Shown here piece after piece: positions 23,160 to 35,204 of a stretch of DNA of 64,000 bases; within the stretch, counting starts at the first letter, position 1; each line of letters opens with the position of its first letter. The notes under the pieces were generated by a model that saw only the letters and a program-made list of their open reading frames with translations, searched no databases and was not told the DNA's origin. Position numbers and translations under genes: made by a program. The stretch is from Andrena cerasifolii (Eukaryota; Arthropoda; Insecta; Hymenoptera; Andrenidae). The stretch is taken from NCBI RefSeq assembly GCF_050908995.1, contig NC_135133.1, positions 1,468,001 through 1,532,000 of the forward strand, given 5' to 3'.

Positions 23160-24705
23160 CACTTTACCCCATATATGGGGTAAAGTGAGCTACCTACTAT
23201 CTGGGGTAAAGTGAGCTGAAATAAAATACGAGTTTTAATGACGAATATAATTATAAAATTAACTTTATTAGAACTTTTAAACTATATAAAAAAAAATTTT
23301 TTAAATATATTTCATTAATACAAGTTTAACATTAATAATTTGTACTTTGTAACTTTGTACTTTGTGTAAACACATTTTCTTCTGAAAATGAGTTTTTATA
23401 TGAACTTTGTATACATGAACAGTCTGACATATTATTACTAAAACAAATACAAACATAATTATTAATAAAATACATACTTATACTATCTAAATCAATTTTT
23501 TAACAAAAACATTTTGCTTTTCTATTACAATTTTTTTCAAATGGGCTTCGATAATTTTTGGAAGACAGGTTTCACATAAAAATAATGATGTTTTAAGGTA
23601 TTGTGCACATCACTCGCACATCTTTTCTTTGCAGCTCACAATCAGTTTACCCCGGTCACTTTACCCCGAATATGTACTCAGTGGAAAATTCATTATTTAA
23701 TAATGTTACGATTAATGTTTTCTCAAACGCGTGTACATGTATATTTATAAGCTTGTTTTAAACACGCAGACAAAATTTGGAGTTAAAATAACACATTTAA
23801 GACTCATTTATCCAAAAAGCTAAATTGAAAAGAAAACCAATTGGAAGTCTCTAAAACATCATTTTTAATTTTTTAAATGAATTTCCATTTTTCGATATGT
23901 GAATGTGCATAATTATCATTGTGATATTACACACATTTATTACGTCACCAAAATGTGTAAATATATTCTATTGTTAATGAATAAATTGGAGGGGCAGACA
24001 ACTGTAAAAAATCGGAAAAATCGATTATTTATTTTTCACATTTTCTGAAAGACGTACGTTTCAAGAATGCTCATTCCAAATTTTATAAAGAAATTCGCAA
24101 AATTGACGGAAATATAGTATTTTCCGTGAAGCGGTGTCAAGCGCGCGACTGAGCCGCGCGGAACTTGGAACGCGTTTTCTTCAGAATGACATTTGTCAAC
24201 TGCGTTGACCGTCTACAGAGAAAACATCAGCAAGGGCATTTATGGTACGAAAAATCCGTCACTATTACGTGACGATCAGTTTTTTTCAATTAACGACCCG
24301 CTTCTATTTTTTTATCAACATTTCGCCATTTTGTAATTTTTTGCCATTTTTACTTTTTTTGATCGTCATGTAATAGAGGTAGGCATCTAATTTCTAAATA
24401 TTGTTGTCTTCTTGAATTCGGATGTGGCCTGGTCAGTGTCAACGCGACAAACACGATTTTGCCGCAGCGTACATTTTAACGAAGACTATACAGGAAATGG
24501 ATTTATGAATTTGATTGAAAAAAAAATTTTTTACCCTTCGATATGTACATTATTAACTATACTAAGCAATACATTGATTTACTTGCACTGTTGGTTGAAA
24601 TAAATTCCCGAAAACACCCTTACATTTCGGTCCGTTACAGTGGTCTGCCCCCTTAAGAAAGCTCATTTTACCCCAAGGTTCACTTTACCCCGGTCTCCCC
24701 TACAT
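23160..24705. repeat. Region bounded by inverted GGGGTAAAGTGAGC repeats
   Basis: ggggtaaagtgagct occurs twice near 23180-23215; the inverse (gctcattttacccc, gttcactttacccc) occurs twice at 24661-24695, ending ggtctcccct. This fits terminal or subterminal repeats of one AT-rich element into which the TTAA-flanked MITE (23990-24652) was inserted. A further pair of the motif lies at 23650-23675. Boundaries are uncertain and no transposase is visible. Confidence 0.5.
23990..24652. mobile_element. TTAA-type MITE (family A, copy 1)
   Basis: The ends are inverted: aggggcagacaactgtaa on the left, ttacagtggtctgccccc on the right, followed by TTAA at 24653-24656. The left flank is ttgg, presumably a mutated TTAA. 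The body aligns with 53363-54565 (ttcacattttctgaa..., gtgaagcggtgtcaagcgcg...). A TTAA target is the hallmark of piggyBac-type insertion. Confidence 0.7.
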
Positions 24706-25739
24706 ATTTACGTGACATTTCTGTAATCAACGAAAAAAAAAAAGAAATACGTTATTCGTGAACAATATGATTTTGAGGTGGCGCGTATTGTAAATTCTTT
24801 GCTGGGGTATATTGTAAATTCTGGAGTAGAAAACGCCCCGGCTTAAATTTAGCAACAACGTAGTAAAAAAAAGGTTTGGGCAATAACGATTTAAAGAGGT
24901 TAGTTTGCCTACTTTCGAAACATATGTATGAATTTATTGCAAAAACAACAGTGACTTAGAAAATTGAATTTCTCTCGTAGGTACTCACCGCAAATTGTCC
25001 GAAAGCAGAAAATATAAATCCTGGTGTATTTTTGTAAAAGCCGTAATATTTTCTCGTATTATTATTACAGTAGTTGTGGACGACTGAGGCAAGTTCGAAT
25101 CCGACGATAGCGTCGATGTATTCTTATTTGTGTGCGTAAAACAATGGTGGGGCGTTTTGTCAGGTGGGACGTATTGTATAATGTATAGTTTTACCCTAAA
25201 TGGACCACTCTTTTTATTTCGAGATAAACACATATTAATAATGTAAAAATTCTATAAACAAAAGGTGGAAATGGTAGCTCATAGATCTGAGATAATGTAT
25301 CAATACTATCAATGGCTCTTTACCGTGAAAATTCAACTATTTTAAAGCTATGCCATTTTTCTAATCAAATTTTGACAAACACATGGTTTCAGAAATTGAG
25401 GTGGTAATATAGACAGAAGTTGGAAACATGTAAGAAATGTTTTATTTCTTTGCAGATTATGTGTTTTAACATTAAATCAAGCTTTTTTCATGTTTGTAGT
25501 AATTACATGTAAATGTCGAAATTATTTAGGCCCAAAAAATTGAGAAATTTGTAAATAGAAAAAAACAAAAAAGTTTGAAAATGAAATTGAGGAACAATAG
25601 AAAATAAATAATTGTACGAACTTTTTGGAAAAAATTACGGTTAATTAATGAATGTAACTTTGATTACATTGTGTGCCGGGTGCCCGTATATAAAGTCATC
25701 GAAGTTACATGTGTGGGGTTCCGTTTTGTTCACCCTATA
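24706..25739. other. AT-rich spacer without recognised feature
   Basis: No ORF of interest, no inverted repeat and no similarity to other parts of the window noticed, apart from a 'caccctatatacaggg' palindrome where the next element starts. Confidence 0.4.
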
Positions 25740-25741
25740 TA

Positions 25742-27395
25742 CAGGGTCACCGTTTTATCCTGCAACCTGCGCTCGCGCGAACAGGTAAAATGGCAACAGC
25801 GCCTCACGGACGCATTCCACTACACCATGCACCGTCCCGGCATTCGGAGAGCTGCCAGCGACCGCTGGACAGCAGTGATGCCCGAGCTTCGAGAATTTTG
25901 GGATGGTCTCTTTCAAATTAACGTCGCAAAGAGCTATTCAGAATTTCCCGGCCCGGGTTGAAAAATTTGGGGCCTTTTTCGTATAACTTTTGAAATATAT
26001 ATATAATTTAAAATATTTTACATTTACTTAATTTTTTTCTATCAATTTTTTAACCATAATCGTTGTAAAAAGCTTTTGCAAATTGTTTATTTGATACTGT
26101 ATTTAATGCTGTTTTTATAAATCGTGGTGTTGATAAACAATAGGCTTATCATTACTTTCAGAAATTGAGAAATTTGTGACCGTCTCCGGTGGCGAGACGG
26201 TGTTACCGGTAGGACGGAGAAGGTTGCCGACTCAGTCGATATGTTCGGGTTCGGCCTTGTCGGGTTTGTCGTCGGGTGTTTAAACAAATAACAATTGTTT
26301 ATTGGTCTATTTACAAGTGTGTGTGGTTTGTATCCGAACGCGGTGAGTCTCGAGCGGTGACTCCGGTACGGCGAATCGCGGCGGAGCGTAGGTTCGCGGC
26401 GACGGCGATTTCGACGTTTTCGGGAAGTAGTAGGTAGGGCGCAAGATTGCTTTCGGCCCATTTCGGATAGGGGCTGGTAATGGGCACAGTACGGCGATGG
26501 CCGACACTGGCACACCTCAGGAGTACAAAAAGCGAGCGCTGGATTTACTGCTTGAAGTGCTATAGCTATCACGCACCAGTGCTCCTGATTTCGCTTGCCA
26601 CAGCCTTTATATCTCGAGGCCATACATCTTCGCCCGCGAGAACCGTTGCGGGGGCCGTGGCCACCTAGCGGCCGCGGCGCGAACTACATTTATTGTCTTG
26701 GCGCCGTACGCTCGCGCGTCGCGTGACGTGACTTTGTCACAAATTCAATTTTTATTCAATTATGTGTTAGTTCTGCAGACCTCAGAATCTATTATTCTGG
26801 TTTTCTTTTTTATGATTTTATCTTTAATGCAGTGAATACCTAGATCAGACGTAAGGGGTAACTAATGGGACGTGTCTTTGATTGCAGCGGTGTTTGAATT
26901 TTGTTTCTAGAATTTTTGTGTCCGAATGTTTTAGCTACTCAACGCGACGCCTATACCGGCTTCCGTTAATGTCATTTTTTGGAACGATGCGCTATTATTG
27001 TGGGTTTTACACGCAGGTGGCGAAAAATCTCTCCGTACAAGGGTATAGCGCCGCGGTCAACCCTGTCGTAGTTAAAATTTTTTAAATTGAGACGGGTATG
27101 AGATCAGTTGGCATTATTTTCAAACCTCATTACATTAATCTGGGGTGCGAGTGGGAAACCGATCATAAAAGCGGAGCGCGCGGCTCGATTACCTGGGCCG
27201 GGAAATTCCCAATAGCTCTTTGCGACGTTAATTTGAAAGAGATCATCCTAAAATTTTCGGATCACTGTTGTCCAGTAGTCGCTGGCAGCTCTCTGCTGGG
27301 CCGGTGCATGGTTGTAGTGGAATGCGTTCGTGAGGCGCTGTTGCCATTGTACAAGTTCGCGCGAGCGCAGGTTGCAAGATAAAACGCTGACCCCG
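25742..27395. mobile_element. TA-flanked element with ~220-bp terminal inverted repeats
   Basis: Left arm 25742-25962 (cagggtcaccgttttatcct...) is the inverse of right arm about 27187-27395 (...ataaaacgctgaccccg), with TA on both outer sides. The arms have diverged by perhaps a tenth. The interior contains a nested solo LTR (26175-26741) and about 0.6 kb with no recognisable transposase. ORFs in the arms are mirror images of each other and not genes. TA duplication suggests a Tc1/mariner-type or related element. Confidence 0.7.
26175..26741 (-). mobile_element. Solo LTR, reverse orientation
   Basis: Termini TGTGAC...GTCACA form a perfect short inverted repeat and are flanked by AATT on both sides (26171-26174 and 26742-26745), as for an LTR retrotransposon with a 4-bp duplication. 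On the minus strand a TATAAAGG box (26604-26611) is followed by an AATAAA (26298-26303) before the end, giving the usual U3-R-U5 order. The GC-rich 567 bp has no coding capacity. No second copy is present, so it is a recombination-derived solo LTR. Confidence 0.75.
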
Positions 27396-27634
27396 TACAG
27401 GTGCCGCGGCCGACGCGCGGTCGGACGCGACAACACGTGCCGTTGCGTTGCACTTTTATTTTTGCCGGGCTAGCCGAGGAACGAGGCGAGCGCGCCTTGG
27501 CAGTTGTTTCAATTGGTTGTAAGGCATCGGAGCCATCTTGCCTCAGTTTTTTAATAAACCTTCAATAGTTATTCATCGACGGGCTCTTGCGATCACTTCG
27601 ATATTCCCATCCCTCTCCTGATCCCACATAATTT

Positions 27635-27652
27635 TGGGGGCTCGTCCAGGAT
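27635..27652 (+). promoter_or_regulatory. Primer-binding site, tRNA-Pro type
   Basis: TGGGGGCTCGTCCAGGAT matches the complement of the 3' end of eukaryotic tRNA-Pro in 17 of 18 positions (TGGGGGCTCGTCCGGGAT in the standard form). It lies just after the LTR end, as expected for the minus-strand DNA primer site. Confidence 0.75.
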
Positions 27653-27831
27653 CAGATCAAAGATCGTGGATCATCAGAACGTGGAATATCAGCGTGATTG
27701 CTGTACGAGCTGACGACGTGTCGGGTGCGACGACGCAGTTTTTGACGATACAGTGTGTGACGACGGGTAACGTGACGGTGTTTTGGTGGTGTTTTTCGAG
27801 CGACGGACAGTCGGAAAATACGCGCAGTGGT

Positions 27832-28935
27832 CATGTCGCCCAGAGATGTGAGTGAGTTTACAGTGGCGGAACTGAGAGAGTTGATGAAGGTCCGCCATTT
27901 GTCTGCGGGCAGCACGAAGGCTGAGTTGATAGCCCAACTGAACGAACATGATCCTTCGGGCCAGTGGGCCTGTGTGGTTCGCGAAAGTGAGGGTGTGCGA
28001 GAAGGTGGAGCGTCTACCTCCGCCACCACGGGGGACGAGGGCGCCAGCGAGGGAACGAGAAAAGGCGCTGGTGGAACGAGAGCTCGAATTGAGGAGACGC
28101 GAGCTTGCGTTTGTACGAAATACGCAATATTCGGGGAGGTCCGAAGAGGAACGGACAGCAACGCCGGCCGCGACGACGGTGGCCGTGACGGCGGCGAGCG
28201 CGACAACGGCAGCTCCGACGGAGGTGAGCGTAGCGGCGGCTCCGATGGCGAGAGCGCGACGACGGCGGCTCCGGCCGAGGCGGCGGCGGCCCTGGATGTG
28301 CGGGCTCGAGCAGGCGTGAAGACGGTCGCGGAGTTACTGGGGTATTTCAAGGGGAAATCAGAGGACTTCCCCAGCTGGTCGAAGCAGGTGTAAGTGTTGC
28401 ATGCAGCGTACCGATTGAACGACGACGATACGAGGATATTGGTAGGAATGCAACTGAGGGGAAAGGCGCGGGAATGGATGCATTCTCATCCTGAATTCAT
28501 CCAGATGAATGTCACCCAATTGTTGGCGAAATTTGAAAGTGTGTTTCACCATCGACCGAGCAAGATGACCGCACACCAGCAGTTCCAGGACCGCTTATGG
28601 AAGAGAGGTGAGCTGTACGAGGATTATTATTACGACAAGATGATAAAGGCGAGCCGTGTCCCGATTGAGGACCAGGGCGAGCTGACGATTACCTTGTCGG
28701 TGGTATCCCTGATCCGGTATTGCGGCATCAAGCAAAGATGCATCGTTTTGATACTCCTGAGCCGTTGTTGCGAGCGTTCGAGAAATTCGTGTTGCCATCG
28801 ACGACCCACGGAGAAGGCGTACGGGGAAAGCAGCCGATCGAGAGCATCTGAGCAGGCGTTGCCCGACGAAGGCGCGCAGCCGGACATGCTATCGGTGTGG
28901 TGAGCAAGGGTACATTTCGTTGACGGGCGCCCGAA
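27832..28935 (+). pseudogene. Gypsy gag with N-terminal SAP-like domain
   Basis: From the ATG at 27832, residues 6-45 (EFTVAELRELMKVRHLSAGS...) look like a SAP motif, a short helix-turn-helix nucleic-acid-binding fold seen in some insect Gypsy gags. A long Gly/Ser/Asp/Arg-rich linker follows. An in-frame TAA at 28391 interrupts it, after which the same frame continues with a retrotransposon gag core (LRGKAREWMHSHPEF... about 28455). A frameshift near 28690 leads to a zinc knuckle at 28887-28928 read as CYRCGEQGYISLTG: the His and the last Cys of CX2CX4HX4C are replaced by Tyr and Gly. The gag is dead. Confidence 0.8.
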
Positions 28936-28999
28936 ACGCGACGATAAAGAGACAGTTAGAAGCGCAAATTTGATAGCGTAGTCTTCTACGAAGAAAACG

Positions 29000-30258
29000 T
29001 ACAAGACGGTAAGACTGAACAATTCTAGCGTGAGAGCCCTCGTGGATACGGGCAGTGATTTGACACTCATGAGAGCTGAATGTTACATTAGAAACGGTGC
29101 GCCGCGTTTGCAAGAGATCGAGGTAATGTTTCGAGGTGTCGGGTCCGAGGGTAATGAGACGCTTGGTAAATTCATAGCGAATGTGTCTATTGATGGAGAT
29201 TCATACCCGATCGTAGTATACGTGGTTTCTGGCATATTGCTGGCATAAGCCCGATTTGCTCATAGGAACGGACTTTTTAAACAAGGTCAATGCAACGATA
29301 AATAAGGGTACTTTATCGATGGAGACTTGCGAAGAAATCTGCCGTCAATGGTGATGTCCTTGAAATCTATAGTATCGAGTGCGATGAAATGAGGGATGAC
29401 GTGAGTCTTTCGCATATCGAGGATGCCGTGCTCAGGGAAGAAATTCGGCAAACGATTGTCAATTATACTCCCGAAAAGACGCGTGACGTGAATGTAAGTA
29501 TGAACATCGTGGTAAAAGACAATGGGCCTGTCTACCAGAGAGCGTGATGCTTAGCTCCGGGGGAACGGGATATTGTGAACGCGCAAATACGCGAATTGTT
29601 ACGGGATAATATCATACAGCCGTCGCTCTCTGAGCACACAAGCCCTATCGTCTTAGCGAAAAAGAAAAAGGGTTGGCGTGTGTGCATGGACTTTAGGAAA
29701 ATGAATCAAAAGATTGTGAAAGACCGGTATCCCCTACCGCTCGTAGAGGATCAGCTAGACGCGTTACAGGGTGCGAAAATATTTAGCACGCTCGGCTTAA
29801 GATATGGATTCTTCCATGTACCATTGAGTGAAGAAAGTCGCAAATTCAGGTCATGTATTGTACCCGACGGGCAGTATGTGTTTTTGCGTGTGCCTTTTGG
29901 ATTATGTAACTCGCCGGCGGTCTTCGCGAAATTCATTAACGCTGTTCTCATTAATAGAAAGATCGTGCTGGTTTACATGGACAATCTGATCGTGCCGCCT
30001 GGCGATGTAGAAACCGGAGTGCGAACTCTCAGAATAGTGCTGTCTGTAGCGAGAGAGTCCGATCTAGACATAAATTGGAGAAAATGTGCATTGTTGCAGG
30101 CTAGAGTCGAATTCCTGGGACACATCGTGGAGAATGGTAGTATACCGTCTGAGAATAAAATTAACGCTGTCGCGGGATTTCCGAAGCTGACGACAGTCAA
30201 GCAGGTGCAAAATTTTCTGGGGTTGACCGGATATTTCCGCAAAATTATAGAGGGATAA
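29000..30258 (+). pseudogene. Gypsy pol: protease and reverse transcriptase
   Basis: The protease shows ALVDTGSDLTLM at about 29036, the retroviral-type aspartic active site. A frame break lies around 29247. The reverse transcriptase (29575-30258) has the order expected for Ty3/Gypsy: PSLSEHTSPIVLAKKKKGWR, CMDFRKMNQKIVKDRYPLP, FSTLGLRYGFFHVP, PFGLCNSPAVF, VYMDNLIV, LGHIV and FLGLTGYFRKII. Two catalytic positions are altered: motif A has Gly where FSTLDL carries Asp, and the YMDD box is YMDN. The frame stops where it meets the LTR remnant. Confidence 0.85.
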
Positions 30259-30672
30259 ACCTTCAATAGTTGTTCATTGACGGGCTTTTGCGATCACTTC
30301 GATATTTCCATCCTTGTCCTGATCCCACACATGTTCCATTTCATAGAAGGTTGTTTAAAAAAGGAGCTAATACTGTGTGTAATTTAGTATATTATTGTGA
30401 TTAAGAAAGAACTTGGTTTAGACCGTTAGAACAAAATTTGTTTGTACTCTGACGCTGCAGGAGGACAAAATCGTAATTGCTACAATTTTTTCGATGGCAT
30501 CTACTGAATTTCAAGTAGAAATTCAACATCTTTTTCCTGTGAGAGGTCACTCCCATTGTCATTGTGATAGGAATTTTGGATTGTACGGAAAGAAAAAAAT
30601 GATGTGAGGAAGAATCGAAACTGAAGAAGAATACGCGGAGCTAATTGAACAGCGCGAAATCCCCCTTTCCAA

Positions 30673-31056
30673 ATGGTAGATGCAACGAAATGCGAAATCA
30701 AAGATTACAAAAGTTTATTGACGCCTGACAAAGATTTACAAAAAATAAAAATAAGTCAAGTGGTCTTCATCGTTTATTTTCCCAATCGGCAGGTAGATGT
30801 ATATTATAGTTATAATGGGAAACTAACTACTATAAAAATGAAAACAGCTTTTGGAGTGGAAGTTTTGCGAAAAACGTCATTGATAGATGGGGTAGAAGTG
30901 ACAGATGAAATACGCAAAGGTTTGGAGAATTTACTAGAATATTGTACGTCCAGTGGACAAGATATCGGTAAAATATTTTTCAGCACGACATCTGTTAAAA
31001 ATAAAGTGTATAAAGAAGAAAAGTTAAGCAAAAAGAATATGAAAAAGGAAAGATAG
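30673..31056 (+). CDS. Unassigned 127-codon ORF
   Basis: I do not recognise this protein. It is uninterrupted and has a mixed hydrophobic/charged composition that looks protein-like (ISQVVFIVYFPNRQVDVYYS..., VEVLRKTSLIDGVEVTDEIR), with a very basic Lys-rich tail from about residue 112. The ATG at 30673 sits in ccaaATGG, an acceptable insect start context. No signal peptide or membrane helix is evident. It lies between the Gypsy LTR tail and a foldback arm. Alternatives are a fragment of a host exon, a captured gene inside a repeat, or chance. An A-rich stretch follows but no clear polyadenylation signal. Confidence 0.35.
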   Translation: MVDATKCEIKDYKSLLTPDKDLQKIKISQVVFIVYFPNRQVDVYYSYNGKLTTIKMKTAFGVEVLRKTSLIDGVEVTDEIRKGLENLLEYCTSSGQDIGKIFFSTTSVKNKVYKEEKLSKKNMKKER

Positions 31057-31249
31057 AAAAAAGGAGAAAAAGAAAAAGTTATGAAAGAACAGAACCGAAA
31101 TATGATGTAGATACCTTACAACGTGTAAATGTTGTAAATATTGTAAATATTGTGTGTAAATACTGTAATAAAAATGTTAATAAATATTTCGAAAATAATA
31201 TCGCAATATTTTTTTTGTAATAAGTAATCATATGATAATTAATGAGTAA

Positions 31250-31999
31250 GTCATGTCTTTGCAGTGTAACGCGAGTGATAAGTAGCGTAGTGTATGCGGC
31301 TGCTGACTGTTGGTGCCGCGCGAGACTCATGTACATCGCCATATCTTCTACAATTATTTATTTATCAGTGTGAAAAGTCGTGAAAATCTTTCTTTAATAT
31401 TATGGAAATACTTTGTAGCTGCAAATTATATGTACCTCAAAATTGCCTCGATACTTTTTATCGATGAATGTTGAAAACCATGGGTTCTACCTAGTATTAC
31501 TTTTTAATTATATATATATAAAAAAAATTGCCTCGATACTTTTTATCGATGAATGTTGAAAACCATGGTTCTACCTAGTATTAGGCAATTTTAAAAAAAA
31601 ATATATATAACAATATGTAACAATATAATATATATTATATTGTTATATTTTTTAATTTAAGGGTTTTGTGCATACACTTTACGGTTGCGCCAGAGATTTC
31701 TGAAGTTATGTTTTAAATCTCATAACAATCCGTAAATATTTACTCAAGTTATCGCAATTTATGTTTAAAAAATTATTGATTTTGGTGGAAGAAAAATTTG
31801 TTGTTTATAATTATTATCGGGAATACTAATGATTGGATAAATAAAACTGTAAATAGAAAAAATGTGTGCCGTGACGAGCTTTACAACATTATATTCTTTA
31901 AAATTCAGTTTAACAACATTTAATTTTCCAATCTTTCTTAGCGTTTGGACAATATTTGTTTGCATTTTCATGCGCTAGTCTCCTTATTGCTTCATTTAA
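31250..31999. repeat. One arm of the 55.6-60.2 kb foldback family, with internal duplication
   Basis: From the mirrored centre (gcggctgctgactgttggtg at about 31295) to the end (ctccttattgcttcatttaa) it aligns with the outer arms at 55648-56191 and 59709-60210. A ~62-bp block (ttgcctcgatactttttatc...gtatta) is present twice, about 31442-31503 and 31528-31583. At about 31331 the sequence reads ctcatgTAcatcgcc without interruption, where the 55.6-60.2 kb copy has the TA-flanked inner element: an empty site. Confidence 0.75.
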
Positions 32000-32682
32000 T
32001 GAAAATTGCTTGGAAATTTCAACAAAAATCACAAATAAAGACATCACAGTCACATCCAGTGCATAAGGACTATAAGCAGTGGCATATAGTGGAACACTTA
32101 GGAACAAAATGGGAAAGAATTACTTGATGAAGTAAGAGAGGTTGTAATATGTAGCACCGCGTTCGATATTGCCACCTCCCGTCTCCTTTCAGAATGACGT
32201 AACAATCTCGGAGTGGGAAAGATATTTCCAAATAACTAAATATAGCATTTTGAAGCTAATCATACCAAGAAAAACTTTTTGCATGAAGAAAAACAGACAC
32301 TTTCACTTTTTCGCTAAAGTAAGCATGCCAATCACACCAATTCCGTCTGATTGTTGTGTTTATTTCAGTTCCGACATATCGCAGCACTTAAGAGAGAAAT
32401 AAGCATCTGGCCCGTATTACAAACTCGGTCCGTATTTACACCTTCTCCCCTATTTATTATGAACAATTAAACGAATTACAGAAATTAATTAAGGGGTGGA
32501 AAATCGTTGGAAGCAGGGAGGGTAATATATTATTAAGCCAGTGCAAAAATACGTTCGTTCACTGTTAAGTGATGTTAGGTGCACATTAATGCCTCTTTTT
32601 ACTACACCTAGGTACATGTACTTTTACTAGAAAAGTGAGAGAAGGTCATAGATAAAAAAAGTCAGGTAAATATTTTGCTTAA

Positions 32683-33225
32683 GGATGTGTCGGACGTAGA
32701 ATATGAGACAAAAGTATATGAAATTTAAAATACTTGAATATCTACATCTTACGCATAGTACATCTAGATGTATGGAACTCGAACCACAGTTGGAGTCTTA
32801 TTTTTACTACAAGAAAGGTATTTTTCACTTTACAAATGCTTTTTCAAGCATCATTTGTTGAACTTTTGGCAGGGAAAATGCCCTGAATTCACAATTTTCT
32901 TAAGTTATAATTTATTTCTTTAAAACGATTTAGTGAAAACATTTGAAACTCGGCAGGTATTTTTATGTATCCATATACTACATGTACAAAAAAATTGAAA
33001 ACATTAGTGCCATTTCTTCAACATTTTTTCAGCGGTTTTACCTGTCAAGATCATCTCTTTCCATAAGAATGCGTGTGAAATCAGTGGAAATTAAAATCGT
33101 TATAATTCAGCAACCGTTTAGTGAATTCATTAAACAAATTTGGGGCATTTCAGGAAGATTAAAAAGAACAATCTCACAAATTTTCATCACCTTGGTACTA
33201 TTTTGAAGATAGGTCCGATACATCC
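32683..33225. mobile_element. TTAA-flanked MITE (family B)
   Basis: The ends GGATGTGTCGGAC and GTCCGATACATCC are inverted copies, each immediately flanked by TTAA (32679-32682 and 33226-33229). 543 bp. An 87-codon ORF inside has no recognisable domain. TTAA duplication indicates piggyBac-type mobilisation. Confidence 0.75.
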
Positions 33226-33757
33226 TTAAGGGGGTGTACCCGTTTGAACGCTCGGAAAACGTGTACATTTTGTGGATTTTTGTACAAATAAACGGCTTGA
33301 TGAAGATTTTCTGTTTTTATGTAATGTTTACATAGTATTATGAGCTACTTAAAAAAAAAGTTTCAGTTAAAAAACTATTGTTTTTCGGAAGTTATGGATA
33401 CATATCCGAAACTCTCTCGATTTTAGACGGCTACACGGTGACCCTGAAAAAAGTTGTATGTCGTGTCCGAAATCAAAAACAGTACAATTTTCTTATAAAG
33501 TATGTTAATAGCTATCTACCAACGGGGCCGATTTTGAAAATTTTGAAAAAGAAAGAAATGGTGAGAGATCAAAGATAAAGTTCGATTTTTTCTAAGAGAA
33601 AAGTCCACGTTCTTTCTTTATAAATAATAAACGGGAAATCGGAATAAAAAGCCGCCGTAGGCCGATGCGGAATCTTATTAGATACGATTCTGCATGCAAA
33701 ATTGGAAGTGAATTGGTTGAACGTAGCGCGGATTTTTAGGGCCACCGCAATGACAAA

Positions 33758-34410
33758 CCTTTTTTAAAAAAAGGTACAAAAAAGTGCGCCAAGTATACGG
33801 GCGCGCAGACGAACGAAAAAAAAACTGTCGTAAATTTATTAGTGTGCTATATTTAGCTTTACAAAATTAATGATGTACAAAAATTGCGCCAATTATAACA
33901 ATGGCTATTTATAAAAACAAAAAATGTATTAAATAATATTAAGCAGATATATTTTTATTTTATACAAATAAATATTTCAATTGCAATAAATATTTGATTC
34001 AAAATACTTAGCGCTGCGAAACTGAAAAATGTTAATTGTCTTGATATAAATAATAAAATAAGACAAGATACCATTGAGACAAGAAAGAAAGAAAAATATT
34101 AATGCAATTTATACATATTTATTCAATTTAGCAGCACCAATTCGGAGCGCAGCGCCAACTATTAATAATAAAATATTTATTGCTATTGAAATATTTATTT
34201 GTATAAAATAAAAATATATCTGCTTAATATTATATAATAAATTTTTTGTTTGTATAAATAGCCATTGTTATAATTGGCGCAATTTTTGCATATCATTAAT
34301 TTTGTAAAGCTAAATATAGCACACTAATAAATTTACGACAGTTTTTTTTCGTTCGTCTGCGCGCGCGCGTATACTTGGCGCACTTTTTTGTACCATTTTT
34401 TAAAAAAGGT
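33758..34410. mobile_element. Large palindromic element, copy 1
   Basis: The two ~300-bp halves are reverse complements: aaaaaaggtacaaaaaagtg... at the left is mirrored by ...cacttttttgtaccattttt at the right. A second copy in the same orientation lies at 49471-50190. Similarity between the two places continues to the right through about 34411-34950 (to 50835 in copy 2), so the repeated unit is larger than the palindrome. No ORF. Confidence 0.75.
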
Positions 34411-35204
34411 AATTTTGTGGAGATTTCACACATTTTGTAGTGTTTATTGATGACTGTATAATTTTTACACCCCCTCGGGAGTTATTTTTTAAATATATTG
34501 GTTTGTGATCGAAACTTCGCACGGCTGCAAAGCTTCACGACAATTGGATTGATGGAATTGGTTTAAATTTGAGTTTTCAGATATGAATCAAACATGCAAG
34601 AAGCAAACCGAGGATCGAGGCTGAATAAAATCGTTTAATTAATATAATACTATATCACAATAAATTTTTTTTTCTGACGTAGATCACACTGCATCATCTT
34701 CTGCTTCTATTATCTGTAAATATATAAAATGCCACAATTTAGTTACAACTTAACATAGAACTTCTAGAAATAAAGTGGTCTTTTTTTTTGCTATATACTA
34801 AGTGTAGAGACTATATAATGTGGCCGAAGGAAGTAAGAGCGTATGGCAGAAAGTCTTATTGCAGGAAATTTAAATACTAATGGTAATTCAGCGAAAATGA
34901 ACAAAGAGATCCAATATTTTTGGTGCAAAATTTATTGGTGTTGGCCGAATATGCGCATGCGCGCGCGAAGTAGACTGTCGTATACACAGGTCACGTGGTC
35001 TGCAAAACAGCCGTACACATGAAATGTTTACACATAAATTACATGTTAATAACGCGGTTCTGAGACATGCTACATAGCCTATGTCTATCCTAGAGTATGC
35101 ACGAATAACGTGTTAAAATTTGAGGAAGATCGGTTCAATAGATCTTGAGTTTTGCGCGAACATAAAAATCCGATCTCTCTTTATATAATAGTATAGATTT
35201 CATA

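Larger units (their letters stand above)
27398..30330 (+). mobile_element. Ty3/Gypsy retrotransposon, internally deleted
   Basis: The 5' LTR ends at about 27629 (...ctcctgatcccaca); its start was not located and may be cut by the preceding element. Primer-binding site, gag, protease and reverse transcriptase follow. At about 30256 the pol frame joins directly to the last ~72 bases of an LTR (ataaaccttcaatagttgtt ... gatcccacac), which also occur at 27558-27629. RNase H, integrase and most of the 3' LTR are therefore deleted. Several reading frames are broken. An AATAAA precedes the duplicated LTR tail. Confidence 0.85.

Noticed and set aside
27832..30258. Endogenous virus with envelope
   Set aside because: The element ends in the reverse transcriptase by deletion; no envelope-like ORF is present, so it is treated as a plain Gypsy retrotransposon remnant.
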